The notes beneath the pieces are model-generated. The model saw only the letters and a list, made by a program, of their open reading frames with translations. It did no database searches and was not told the origin of the DNA. From contig NC_019676.1 of the NCBI RefSeq assembly GCF_000316625.1, positions 1,165,001-1,229,000 of the forward strand: a stretch of 64,000 nucleotides of DNA, given 5' to 3'. Source of the DNA: Nostoc sp. PCC 7107 (GTDB lineage: Bacteria; Cyanobacteriota; Cyanobacteriia; Cyanobacteriales; Nostocaceae). Positions within the stretch are counted from its first letter, which is position 1, and each line of letters starts with the position of its first letter. Below are positions 9,877 to 18,776 of the stretch, piece after piece. The translations under genes and the position numbers were made by a program.

Positions 9877-10734
9877 TTGAGCCTCTATGAAATTTTTAAT
9901 TAGTTAAACAATTCACTAGAATTAAATCCAGGAATATTTTTAGCAATTACAAAACTTATTTGAGAAATTTCATAAATCGACCAAATATAATCTGGTATAT
10001 TTTTTCCCTTTAACTATTAAGTGTCAAATCAACTTGATACTTAATAGCTAATCAGCTAAATAAGAATATTTTTTGAGCGTAAATAATTAAATATAAATAG
10101 TCAATGCTATTGAAAAATCTTTATTAGATTCTAATCATGGATTTTTTTTAATAGATGAGATAATTTAAATAGCAATATACTGAGAGTTATAAATAATGCT
10201 AGTATTTTACGGATAAAATATATTGCTTGATGTTTTGACAAAAATAAGTAAATAAAAATACTTGAATATATAATCAAAAAAGTTTGTATCGAGGAATACA
10301 CAATAAACCAAGCCTTTGTATAATAAGCCAAATACAGCAATTATTTCCTGATTAAAGATGTTTTTCTACGTGAATTGACGAAAATATTAGCTATTAAATG
10401 TTAAAGATAATAGCATCATTAATAGTTATAAAAATACAAACATCTGTATCTAAAAAATATAGTTATGTTATCGAAAAATCCGACTAGTTAATAACCGTAG
10501 ATTATATTTTTACTAGCGTAAAGTAAAGGCAATAACTTTTTAGTGGTTGTGGCGATTGAGTTAAGTGAAAAATTTATAAACTTACGAAATTTTTCCTGGT
10601 AAATGCTGAGGTAGTTTGTATGCACAAAATTTGCCTCAATTAGGACTAATAAATTTGGCATTGCTGATTCAGGGGATGATTTTTGTCTTTACATGTCACG
10701 TCTCTACAGTATTTCACGAACATCGAGACTGCTG
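9877..10734. other. AT-rich intergenic region
   Basis: About 860 bp upstream of the second co-polymerase gene and left of the miniature element. The only ORF of note (10131-10340, minus) encodes a low-complexity Ile/Leu/Phe/Tyr peptide expected from AT-rich DNA and has no convincing ribosome binding site. I see no RNA gene or clear operator. Confidence 0.55.
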
Positions 10735-11116
10735 TAAGTAGGTAGATGTTAAAAATTGGTGTTATGACAAGGCAGGAGGTGAGGCAGCCCCCGTCTTGGC
10801 GTTCCCGTCGTTCGCGTAGCATCTCCGTCAGGAGATGGGGGACTGCCGAACCCGAAGGGCAGAAGGGAAGAGGGTTTTAGATAATTTTACTTTTCGTTAT
10901 ATACTTCAGTTTATTTGCACAGTTCTGACTTGAAAATACTTTGCGCTGAAATTAAGCAGAAAAAATGACTGTACAGACTGTGTTTAACAATCCGAACTCA
11001 AGTAAAGACAGGTTATTTCAATCAGGCAAGAACGAACGAACTCTGTAGAACACCATGCTCCTTTTATTATCCCTTTTTCATGCGTTCTGCTGTACGCAGT
11101 TCATGACGGCTACTTA
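10735..11116 (+). mobile_element. 382-bp MITE-like element, copy A (uninterrupted)
   Basis: An exact-length partner of the repeat at 39833-41199; the two copies align without any gap over 382 bp and differ at only about eight positions. The ends are TAAGTAG (10735-10741) and CTACTTA (11110-11116), a 7-bp terminal inverted repeat; the outer TA on both sides would fit a TA target duplication as in IS630/Tc1-mariner elements. It has no transposase ORF. Inside is a nested hairpin: GGCAG-CCCCC pairs with GGGGG-A-CTGCC around an inner perfect stem CATCTCC/GGAGATG. The right end forms the stop codon of the adjacent minus-strand gene. Confidence 0.8.
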
Positions 11117-11560
11117 AATAGATGGAAAAGGTTTAACCCACCCAACTTGAATAGCTTGATCAAGCGCGATCGCAGCGACAATAAAGGACAGCACACTTTC
11201 ACCAGCCAACACAGCACCAGCTAAACTCCAGTTAAATTCTATCTGCGCTAACCCCCGCACCAACCCAAAAGCCATAACCCCACCAGCTTTCAGTGGAAGA
11301 TTTTGATCTTGGCGGATGATATAGCGGTAAGTAACACCAAATAGTAAACCAGAGAAACTGGCGATCGCCCAACTGACTAATAAGTACCAATGCAGAGTGA
11401 CTTGCAAACTTGCCAGCATGTCAAAATATCTAGCCAATATTAGAGTATTAACTAAATTAGTTATCAACCAAGTAACACCCAGGGAAAAACCGCCAATCAT
11501 CCCAGCTTTGAGGGATTCTAACCGTTCTGCCATTAATTGCGTATCTGACATTCTGTTCAT
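11114..11560 (-). CDS. Small membrane protein, hypothetical
   Basis: 148 aa with four hydrophobic segments (about 20-40, 55-80, 92-108, 118-135), hence a polytopic membrane protein of unknown function. The downstream end coincides with the miniature element: the TAA stop (11114-11116) is made by the element's terminal TA, so the original C-terminus may have been longer or different. Two ATGs four codons apart are possible starts (MNRMSD). It is divergent from petN. Confidence 0.7.
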   Translation of the reverse strand: MNRMSDTQLMAERLESLKAGMIGGFSLGVTWLITNLVNTLILARYFDMLASLQVTLHWYLLVSWAIASFSGLLFGVTYRYIIRQDQNLPLKAGGVMAFGLVRGLAQIEFNWSLAGAVLAGESVLSFIVAAIALDQAIQVGWVKPFPSI

Positions 11561-11680
11561 TTGAAAAATAGGGAGTAAGGGATAAGGAGTAGGAACAATC
11601 TGATTCAGGCTTTCTAGTGTCCAGTTCCAGGTATGATAAATATTAGAGACCTTTTGTAATTATTTGCAAAACTTAGAACT

Positions 11681-11770
11681 ATGGGAATTTTGACATTGGG
11701 TTGGGTATCACTACTCGTTGTGTTCACTTGGTCGATCGCAATGGTAGTTTGGGGACGCAACGGACTGTAG
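11681..11770 (+). CDS. petN: Cytochrome b6-f complex subunit VIII (PetN)
   Basis: A 29-aa [18 protein letters not shown] then [14 protein letters not shown], matching the highly conserved single-helix PetN subunit over its whole length. PetN is required for assembly and stability of the dimeric cytochrome b6-f complex in the thylakoid membrane, which carries electrons between the plastoquinone pool and plastocyanin/cytochrome c6. A -10-like TATGAT lies about 45 bp upstream. A second small ORF follows after 7 bp and is probably co-transcribed. The gene is short enough to be missed by automated ORF callers. Confidence 0.95.
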   Translation: MGILTLGWVSLLVVFTWSIAMVVWGRNGL

Positions 11771-11777
11771 GGGTATC

Positions 11778-11939
11778 GTGGAAAGTCCATTTCTGAGTAT
11801 TCTGGCATTACTCGCCTTCGTGCTGTTAATAGCAGTTACTGGTGGCGTTGGCTATTTAACACTGTCCGAATGGCGCGATCGCCGTCTTCGAGAAACCGAA
11901 AAACGCGAACAGCGACGTACATCTCCCAAAAAGCGATAA
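11778..11939 (+). CDS. 53-aa single-helix membrane protein downstream of petN
   Basis: Starts at GTG 11778, 7 bp after petN, and ends with TAA at 11937-11939. The predicted product has one hydrophobic helix (FLSILALLAFVLLIAV) followed by a glycine-rich turn and a very basic tail (RDRRLRETEKREQRR). It contains a HIP1 octamer in frame. Tight linkage to petN suggests co-transcription; a role near the b6-f complex or in the thylakoid membrane is only inferred from position. I do not know a name for it. Confidence 0.65.
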   Translation: MESPFLSILALLAFVLLIAVTGGVGYLTLSEWRDRRLRETEKREQRRTSPKKR

Positions 11940-12665
11940 TGCGATCGCAGTTGAATGACTTTTTTGCAGGAATGTGATGTTAGCGATCGCATTCCTGTAT
12001 TGTTTGCAGTTACCCAATCAGTTTCTTGATGTTAAAATTTCTGTATTCTAGCCATCTTAAATGAGTGGTAAAATTACTTCTAAAGTTAGGTAAACCAAAA
12101 GTAGGATTTACAAACATATTTCCCTTGTTCACGAATAAATTAGGAATGTTACAGCCTCAACAGAAATTACTGTAAATATAATTTTTCTGTTTGAGTTGAT
12201 CACATTACTCATTAATTAATTGTTTAAATTGACATAAAAACTAGTAATTCATAGATTTGAAGAATTTAAATTAATTAAAAATAAACGATGTGTGGGACTC
12301 CTGGTTGATTACTGAAATTATTAGTTTAGGCAGGAAACGGGAAAGACTTCGACAAGCTCAAAGTGGCGAAGTGTATCACAGGTAATAGGAAACAGTAAAA
12401 AAGCAGGTAGAAATGTAGTATTTTTTGCAAAAATCAAATATGAGTCCTATATGTAAATTAGATGTAAAGAGCATCATTGTGTTTATCAGTCTAGATTTAA
12501 CGATGAAAGCGAATACTAAAACATTGAGCATTACTGAGTAATTTTTAACTTACGTGAAGTCTTATCAATTAATTTAGCTACATATCAAATCTTTTACTGT
12601 GATCTTTCCTAAGAATTAGGGAATTCTACAATAGAAGACTTTCAATATTTAAAGTCCTATCAGTA
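11940..12665. other. Intergenic region upstream of sensor kinase
   Basis: About 725 bp with two HIP1 sites just after the 53-aa gene and otherwise AT-rich DNA. No ORF or RNA gene could be supported. It probably holds the promoter of the histidine kinase, but no consensus pair stands out. Confidence 0.5.
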
Positions 12666-15600
12666 ATGGAAAACTCTTCTACCATAAAACCGAATTCACA
12701 ACAACCAGAATATCAGTCAGATAATTCATCCTCCCTATATCAAAGTGAAAAACAAAAAACCTTGTCTGGAGTAATTTCTCGGATTAGAGAAACTTTAGAT
12801 ATAGATACTATATTTAAAATTACAGTTACAGAAGTCCGACAGTTACTAAAAACCGATCGCGTGGGTGTGTTTCGTTTTTATCCTGAGTTGGGATGGGAAG
12901 GAGAATTTATCTATGAAGATGTAGGCTCAGAATGGGTTTCGGCATTAACTGCCAAACTAAAAGATCACTGCTTTGCTAAAGAATTTGCCGGACTGTACCA
13001 GGAAGGCAGAATTCATGCAATGGCTGACATATATCAAGCTGGTGTCAGCGATTGCCATGTCCAAATTTTAGAAAGATTTCAAGTCCGGGCTAACATAGCA
13101 GCCTCATTAATGAAAGGAAAAGACTTATGGGGATTGTTATGTATTCATCAATGTAGTGACTCTCGGCAATGGGAAGAGTCTGAAATTGAGTTTGTGCAAC
13201 TTATCGCCGCACATTTAGGAGTTGCTCTACAACAAGCCGATTACCTCGAACAAGTCAAAATCCAATCGACACAACTAGCACAAGCACAAGCTAGAGCAAA
13301 AGCAGCTGAATGGCAGAGAATTATTGCTATCACCGTCGAGAAAATTCGCCAGTCTCTAGATATCGAAAGTATTTTCCGCACCAGCACAGCAGAAATTCGA
13401 CAGCTGCTAAACGCCGATCGCGTCGCAATTTATCGCTTCAATTCTGACTGGAGTGGCGAATTTATCTTTGAATCAGTCGCCGATGGTTGGATTTCACTCA
13501 TCGATGAACAGTCAACACAACCACAATTAAAAGAAAATGTTAGCGAGTGTAGCGTTAAAGACTTAGCTGAAACTCCTATCATGGATACTTATTTACAAGA
13601 TACGGAGGGAGGCACTTTTACTAGAAGTGAAGTATATCGTATTTGTCATGATATCTATGATTATGGTTTTACAGACTGCTACGTCAAACTTTTAGAAAGC
13701 TATCAAGCCAGAGCTTACGTTATTATTGCCATTTACCACGGTCAAAAGCTCTGGGGTTTATTAGCCGTTTACCAAAACTCTGGCCGCCGCGATTGGCAAG
13801 AAGATGAAGTTTACTTACTTACCCAAGTTAGCACTCAACTAGGTGTAGCCTTACAACAAGCAGAATTTTTACAACAAATGCAGCTACAAGCAGCAGAAAT
13901 TAGTAAAGCTGCGGAACGTCAAAGAGCGCTGGCAAATACTGTAGAAAAAATTCGCCAGTCCCTAGATATTGACGCTATTTTTAACACCACTACCCAAGAA
14001 GTGAGAAGACTGTTGGATGTGGAACGAGTAGCAATTTATCGCTTTTACCCTGACTGGAGTGGTGAATTTGTTGCTGATTCCATTGTTGATGGTTGGAATC
14101 CCAGTGTGAAACCCCAACCTGTCACAGAACGCGTATTGCTCAAAGAAACACAAGCTGGCAAATATCCCCGTCATGAAGTGTTTGTGCCAATTTCTCAAGG
14201 TGAAAAGTTGTGGGGCTTGTTAGTCGCTTATAAAAACTCTCAGCCCCGTTATTGGCAAGATGAAGAAATCAACTTACTAGCGCAAGTAGGTATACAGCTA
14301 GGTGTAGCATTACAACAAGCAGAAGCATTAAAACAAGTGCAGTTGCAAGCTGAACAATTAGCAAAAGCCGCCGAACGAGAACGCAAAGCCGCCGAACGAG
14401 AAAAGGCGTTAGCTGTTACAGTCGAGAAAATCCGCCAATCCCTGGACTTGAACACAATTTTTGTCACCAGTACCCAAGAAGTTCAGCGTTTATTGGAAGT
14501 AGATCAGGTGACAATCTATCGTTTTCGTCCCGATTGGAGTGGGGAATTTGTCGCTGAGTCAGCAGCCCCAGGTTGGGTATCGGTACGCAAACTGTTGAAT
14601 GTGATTGCTAATGACTACTTGCAACAAACTCAAGGAGGTGACTTTGCTAAAGGACATACCCTTGTAGTTAGAGATATTTATAGCAATCAAGATGCTCATA
14701 AATATATATCTTTGAGCCAGTTGATGGAAGCGCGATCGTATATGATTGTGCCAATTTTTCAGGGCGATAAACTTTGGGGATTACTAGCTGCATATCACAA
14801 CACCGCAGCACGTAATTGGCAAGAAGATGAAGTAGATTTATTGGTGCAGATTGGGAATCAATTAGGAGTAGGACTTCAGCAAGCAGAATTACTTGAACAA
14901 ACTCAAAGGCAAAAAGAAGAAATAACACAAACTCTCAAAGAATTGCAGCAAACTCAAAGTCAGTTAATTCAAAGCGAGAAAATGGCTGGGTTAGGGCAGT
15001 TAGTTGCAGGTATAGCCCATGAAATTAACAATCCAATTAGTTTTATTTTTGGGAATATTACTTATTTGAATGACTATACTGAAGATTTGCTGACATTGCT
15101 GCGGATGTATCAGAAATCCTATCCCAAAGCTAAAGCAGAAATCCGAGAGTTTTGCGAACAAATAGATGTAGATTTTATTGCTAGTGATTTACCTAAGATG
15201 CTCACTTCGATGACGATGGGAGCAGACCGAATTTCGCAATTAGTGTTGTCTTTACGCACTTTTGCACGACTGGATGAAGCAGAAAAGAAACCTGTTGATC
15301 TACATGAAGGTATTGAAAGTACTTTGTTAATTTTGCAACATCGGTTGCAAGGAAATGATAATTCTCCTGTTATTGAAGTTATTAAAGAATATGGTGAATT
15401 ACCTCGTGTAATCTGCTATGCAGCCCAGATGAATCAGGTTTTTATGAATATTCTCAATAATGCGATTGATGCTTTAGGAGATGCAGTGGTTGAGAATAAA
15501 ATCACTGACCAACCAAAAATTTGGATTCAGACAAGAGTTAAAGCAGAGAGTATTATTCAAATTAAGATTGCTGACAATGGTTGTGGCATTCCTCATAATC

Positions 15601-15791
15601 TGCGATCGCGCATTTTTGAACCATTTTTTACTACCAAACAACCAGGACAAGGTACTGGTTTAGGTTTATCGATCAGCTACCAAATTGTTGTAGACAAACA
15701 CGGCGGTCAACTCAAGTGTGTTTCTCCAGCGGGGAAAGGTTGCGAGATGTGGATAGAAATTCCTATGTTATCAAGAGATACAGCTATGTAG
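12666..15791 (+). CDS. Cyanobacteriochrome-type multi-GAF histidine kinase
   Basis: 1041 aa, no membrane segment or signal peptide, so a soluble sensor kinase. Four GAF domains repeat (about 35-195, 220-405, 420-555, 580-745). GAF1 carries a DXCF motif (D100-H-C102-F103) and the canonical chromophore Cys followed by His (C130-H131) before ILERFQVRA, the hallmark of DXCF cyanobacteriochromes with two cysteine links to bilin. GAF2 has Cys338 followed by Tyr at the canonical place; GAF3 lacks that region entirely (shorter by about 50 residues) and GAF4 has no Cys there. The C-terminal kinase has the H-box around H785 (GIAHEINNP), N-box NILNNAID, DNGCGIP and GTGLGLSIS. It likely signals light quality to an unlinked response regulator. 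Confidence 0.9.
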   Translation: MENSSTIKPNSQQPEYQSDNSSSLYQSEKQKTLSGVISRIRETLDIDTIFKITVTEVRQLLKTDRVGVFRFYPELGWEGEFIYEDVGSEWVSALTAKLKDHCFAKEFAGLYQEGRIHAMADIYQAGVSDCHVQILERFQVRANIAASLMKGKDLWGLLCIHQCSDSRQWEESEIEFVQLIAAHLGVALQQADYLEQVKIQSTQLAQAQARAKAAEWQRIIAITVEKIRQSLDIESIFRTSTAEIRQLLNADRVAIYRFNSDWSGEFIFESVADGWISLIDEQSTQPQLKENVSECSVKDLAETPIMDTYLQDTEGGTFTRSEVYRICHDIYDYGFTDCYVKLLESYQARAYVIIAIYHGQKLWGLLAVYQNSGRRDWQEDEVYLLTQVSTQLGVALQQAEFLQQMQLQAAEISKAAERQRALANTVEKIRQSLDIDAIFNTTTQEVRRLLDVERVAIYRFYPDWSGEFVADSIVDGWNPSVKPQPVTERVLLKETQAGKYPRHEVFVPISQGEKLWGLLVAYKNSQPRYWQDEEINLLAQVGIQLGVALQQAEALKQVQLQAEQLAKAAERERKAAEREKALAVTVEKIRQSLDLNTIFVTSTQEVQRLLEVDQVTIYRFRPDWSGEFVAESAAPGWVSVRKLLNVIANDYLQQTQGGDFAKGHTLVVRDIYSNQDAHKYISLSQLMEARSYMIVPIFQGDKLWGLLAAYHNTAARNWQEDEVDLLVQIGNQLGVGLQQAELLEQTQRQKEEITQTLKELQQTQSQLIQSEKMAGLGQLVAGIAHEINNPISFIFGNITYLNDYTEDLLTLLRMYQKSYPKAKAEIREFCEQIDVDFIASDLPKMLTSMTMGADRISQLVLSLRTFARLDEAEKKPVDLHEGIESTLLILQHRLQGNDNSPVIEVIKEYGELPRVICYAAQMNQVFMNILNNAIDALGDAVVENKITDQPKIWIQTRVKAESIIQIKIADNGCGIPHNLRSRIFEPFFTTKQPGQGTGLGLSISYQIVVDKHGGQLKCVSPAGKGCEMWIEIPMLSRDTAM

Positions 15792-15810
15792 GGTTGGCTG
15801 TAGTGATAAG

Positions 15811-15844
15811 GAAACCCAACATAAGCAAAAATCTGTTGGGTTTC
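15811..15844. terminator. Hairpin between convergent genes
   Basis: An 11-bp perfect stem GAAACCCAACA (15811-15821) / TGTTGGGTTTC (15834-15844) followed by ATTTTG. This is a widespread cyanobacterial intergenic palindrome; here it lies between the kinase gene and a convergent gene and can act as terminator. Confidence 0.6.
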
Positions 15845-15855
15845 ATTTTGTCAAA

Positions 15856-16956
15856 TTAACACTGGTTTTTTAGCTTACCAATCAAGGTATTCAGATTGAT
15901 TTGGCTAGGCCAGCCTAAAGGAAGATAGCTGGAATTGTATCCGCGATCGCGCAAATCTTGAATATATCTATTACGGATGTAGGTTGTATCAAAGTTACCA
16001 AGACCATTAAAATAAACATCCGTTAGGTGAGCCGGATCTAAAGCCATTTCACCTCTGTAAACTGCGCCATCATTTGAGTCATCCCAACCCCAAGGTGTAT
16101 TAGCAGAATTGTTACTACAAGTTGGTGTACCAGCACCACAACTACCGCTAGAATCTCCCTTGAATGTTCCCCATGTCGCATAAGTTATCCCTGTAGAACT
16201 GGATGCTTCATCTAATTGACGTTGCCACAAACCACTAGAAGCAAATACATCAATTAACGCATACAATACATTGCGATCGTTCCCCGATTCAGATACTTCC
16301 GCAGTAGTTTTAGAAGGATAGTAGATAATTCCGTCTTGATTGCTACCTCCATTGAAATTTCCAGCAGGCCAAGCTCGTAAGCCATGACCTTTAGCTTCTT
16401 GTGTTGTCAAGGGATGCGGAGAACTATTGTAACTACTCGTGGTGAGTATTCCGTCAATATTTTCTGCACCGTTTGTTAAAGGACTACCAGCAGGTGTGTA
16501 GGAGTAAAAGTTTGTATGAAATACTGTGACGATACCTTCGAGTTTGCCAAAGGTTGTGCCATCTTTGCGAACGATCGCCAGCAAACCTTCTAAATCATTT
16601 TCGTGTTCTTGGTCGAAGGGAGTATCTGTCCAATCTTGCGGATGAAAGAAAGAATAAGTGATAAACCTGTGAGTACAAGTCTCAGCTACAGAATAGTAAG
16701 CATGAGCATTTAACGGATAAGCGGAAAGATTATCCCAATTATTTGTACCTCGCCAATCCCCATCATAGTTAAATCCCGTGATATAGTCGCCACTGTATTT
16801 AGTGCTATCGGTATCTTGATAGTGGATTGGCGCATGATAAGCCGCTAAATCTAAATCTGTGGGAGTTTGAGCAATTACTGGTAAATTTGTCAAAGAACCA
16901 AGGGCGATCGCCGCAATAATGCCAATCGCCATCAGCAAAACTTTTTTCCAAATCAT
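15856..16956 (-). CDS. Secreted protein of unknown function (HENDLE motif)
   Basis: 366 aa with a clear signal peptide (about 1-30, ending VIAQ). The mature part is rich in aromatic, Asn, Ser and Gly residues and has several Cys (94, the GSCGAGTPTC pair, the C-terminal Cys), consistent with an exported, disulphide-containing protein. A block HAYYSVAETCTHRF followed by FHPQDW and HENDLE (118-123) recalls the HEGDWE/GHRHDWE motifs of Vps62-like and NPP1-like proteins, which bind metal, but the resemblance is only local. Some other bacteria and fungi have similar secreted proteins. Function unknown. Confidence 0.7.
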   Translation of the reverse strand: MIWKKVLLMAIGIIAAIALGSLTNLPVIAQTPTDLDLAAYHAPIHYQDTDSTKYSGDYITGFNYDGDWRGTNNWDNLSAYPLNAHAYYSVAETCTHRFITYSFFHPQDWTDTPFDQEHENDLEGLLAIVRKDGTTFGKLEGIVTVFHTNFYSYTPAGSPLTNGAENIDGILTTSSYNSSPHPLTTQEAKGHGLRAWPAGNFNGGSNQDGIIYYPSKTTAEVSESGNDRNVLYALIDVFASSGLWQRQLDEASSSTGITYATWGTFKGDSSGSCGAGTPTCSNNSANTPWGWDDSNDGAVYRGEMALDPAHLTDVYFNGLGNFDTTYIRNRYIQDLRDRGYNSSYLPLGWPSQINLNTLIGKLKNQC

Positions 16957-17094
16957 CTATTCTCACCCTGAATGATCAACACAATTCAAGATAAAAACCG
17001 ATCTTTAAGAATTGATGTGAATTAAGTTAAAAATAACTAAAAATATGGGTTAGAAGTAATCCCATTTCACCCTTCTCATTTAAATCCTAGGCAA

Positions 17095-17123
17095 CAAAAA
17101 ACCTCGGCGAAACTAACCGAGGT
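17095..17123 (-). terminator. Rho-independent terminator of psb34
   Basis: ACCTCGG (17101-17107) pairs with CCGAGGT (17117-17123); on the minus strand the stem is followed by TTTTTTG. It lies about 55 bp after the psb34 stop codon. Confidence 0.85.
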
Positions 17124-17178
17124 AAAGGGGAGAATAGAAATGACGATGAGTGATACAAATACTGAAATTTAGAAAATA

Positions 17179-17349
17179 TTAGCTAATTGCAAAAGCAAAC
17201 AAAACTAAAGCAGTCACAAACGTAGCAGCAACTGCGCCTTGTAAAACATAACGGCGTTGTTCCCAAATTGTTGGGAACTCAGCGCAGTAAACCTGGGGTT
17301 CAGTTGCGTAGTTATTGAGAACACCGTCTTCATTAATTGTGGTGTACAT
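17179..17349 (-). CDS. psb34: Psb34-like photosystem II assembly protein (ssl1498 family)
   Basis: A 56-aa protein beginning MYTTINEDGVLNNYATEP, the diagnostic N-terminus of the ssl1498/Psb34 family, followed by an arginine-rich linker and one hydrophobic helix (VAATFVTALVLFAFAIS). In Synechocystis and Thermosynechococcus this HLIP-like protein associates with the CP47 assembly module during photosystem II biogenesis and repair. Start is fixed by the family and by AAGGA upstream. A consensus promoter lies 35 bp upstream and a terminator downstream, so it is a monocistronic unit. Confidence 0.9.
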   Translation of the reverse strand: MYTTINEDGVLNNYATEPQVYCAEFPTIWEQRRYVLQGAVAATFVTALVLFAFAIS

Positions 17350-17383
17350 AGTTTTTTTCCTTAGCTGTTAACTTATGTAAATA

Positions 17384-17412
17384 AATATAACAAGTTTGTA
17401 ACGAACTGTCAA
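17384..17412 (-). promoter_or_regulatory. Consensus sigma70 promoter of psb34
   Basis: Reading the minus strand, TTGACA (17412-17407) and TATATT (17389-17384) are separated by exactly 17 bp. This is the best promoter match noticed in the window and fits strong expression of a photosystem II assembly protein. Confidence 0.75.
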
Positions 17413-17534
17413 CAAGACTTGACAAAAAAAGGCTAAATAATTTAACAAAAGGCGATCGCATCTCCACAAAATTAAATAGGGGCGCAAAACGTTGCACCCC
17501 TAACGAGCTACCAAACTAATTTCAAAACTGGTTC

Positions 17535-18776
17535 CTAATTAAACCAAGCAGCAAACTGGAAGAATTGTCCCCGGAACACTTCTAACAACCGCACCCAAGT
17601 GTTTGTATCTGTGACTCTCCCCAACTCTAAATAGCTTGCAGCACCAGTTCCCTGCGCCCACAACACCAAATCAAAGTTACTGGGCTGAGTGAAGACTTTG
17701 TTTAAATTAATACCTCTAACCTCACGTTTTCGCCAGAAGGGAATTAACTTTTTCCCTGTCAGTAAGGTATCTGCTTCATCTAAAAAAGTCAGCCAGCTAT
17801 CAATCATCGGTTGAGTAACTACAGCATTGGGAATTACTCCCTTTTGTTGAGGGTTGGGTAGCCATTCGCGATCATTATCGGTTTCCGCTAAAATCAATTT
17901 CCAAGATTGACGACTTAAGGCTGTAACTGTTTGAAAATTTTGGATTGCAGTTGTTAAACGTTCTGGTTCTGTGAGGGGAAAATTAATCAGATGAACGAAC
18001 GCAACAATGTCGGCAATAATATCAAAATCAAACCCACCGGATGCAGTTCTACCCTCAACCAAAAATGGATAAGCGGTTTTTGGTTGAGCAAAAACTAGAT
18101 GAGCAGTGGAATCAAACAATTTACTTTCGTCATAAGCCAACACCACCTGAGCGATCGCCGACAGTAAATTGCAATATCCCTTTAGCCAAATGACATCACC
18201 CGCATCAAAAGCGATCGCTAAATTTTGAGCAGCTTTTTCTGTAGCTGGTATCCCTGTCAATAAGCTGAAAGTTTTCCAGAAAGATTCATCTTCTTCTAGC
18301 TTACCATCAGCATTGAAATCGAGCCGTGTTAAACCAATCCGCAACGGTAGTTTGACTTGATTATCTTTGATCGGTTCGAGAGTATCTTTGACTTGAGTTA
18401 AATCATTAAGTAAATCTTCTAGAATCTTTCGTGCATCTTGATATGTTATTGGCTGCGGTGTTGGATTTGTCGGCACAGGAAGACGTAAAATCGGGAAGAA
18501 TTGAGTCAGAACATTTTGCTGCAAACCATAACGGTAAAGTGACTGCATTAACTTTTGAGTTGCACCCATCAACTGCACAACTCCTAATTTAAATCGCGTC
18601 TGATCATCATCAGCATTTTCCTGAAGCTTGGCTAAAAAAGCTTCCTCTCCCTGTTGAAATTGAGCATTGATCAGATACTGCTCAATTTCAGAAGGGGGCG
18701 TAGCCGATTTGACCAGTGGTGTGAATGAGAATAACAAACTGATCACCAGTAAAAAAGAACAAACAAAAACACGCAT
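17535..18776 (-). CDS. Exported hypothetical protein with EF-hand loop
   Basis: 413 aa with a signal peptide (about 1-24). The mature protein is mostly helical and contains one canonical 12-residue EF-hand calcium loop, DFNADGKLEEDE (153-164), with acidic or polar ligands at positions 1, 3, 5, 9 and 12. The N-terminal part (about 30-75) looks TPR-like (FLAKLQENADDDQTRFKLG). Probably a periplasmic calcium-binding protein; the family is not one I can name. Single gene, about 185 bp upstream of psb34 on the same strand. Confidence 0.75.
   Translation of the reverse strand: MRVFVCSFLLVISLLFSFTPLVKSATPPSEIEQYLINAQFQQGEEAFLAKLQENADDDQTRFKLGVVQLMGATQKLMQSLYRYGLQQNVLTQFFPILRLPVPTNPTPQPITYQDARKILEDLLNDLTQVKDTLEPIKDNQVKLPLRIGLTRLDFNADGKLEEDESFWKTFSLLTGIPATEKAAQNLAIAFDAGDVIWLKGYCNLLSAIAQVVLAYDESKLFDSTAHLVFAQPKTAYPFLVEGRTASGGFDFDIIADIVAFVHLINFPLTEPERLTTAIQNFQTVTALSRQSWKLILAETDNDREWLPNPQQKGVIPNAVVTQPMIDSWLTFLDEADTLLTGKKLIPFWRKREVRGINLNKVFTQPSNFDLVLWAQGTGAASYLELGRVTDTNTWVRLLEVFRGQFFQFAAWFN

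Noticed and set aside
10131-10340. 69-aa minus-strand ORF
   Set aside because: Ile/Leu/Phe/Tyr-rich low-complexity translation of very AT-rich DNA; no ribosome site and no family resemblance.
11614-11808. 64-aa minus-strand ORF covering petN
   Set aside because: The plus-strand frame is an almost invariant PetN sequence; the antisense ORF is a shadow.
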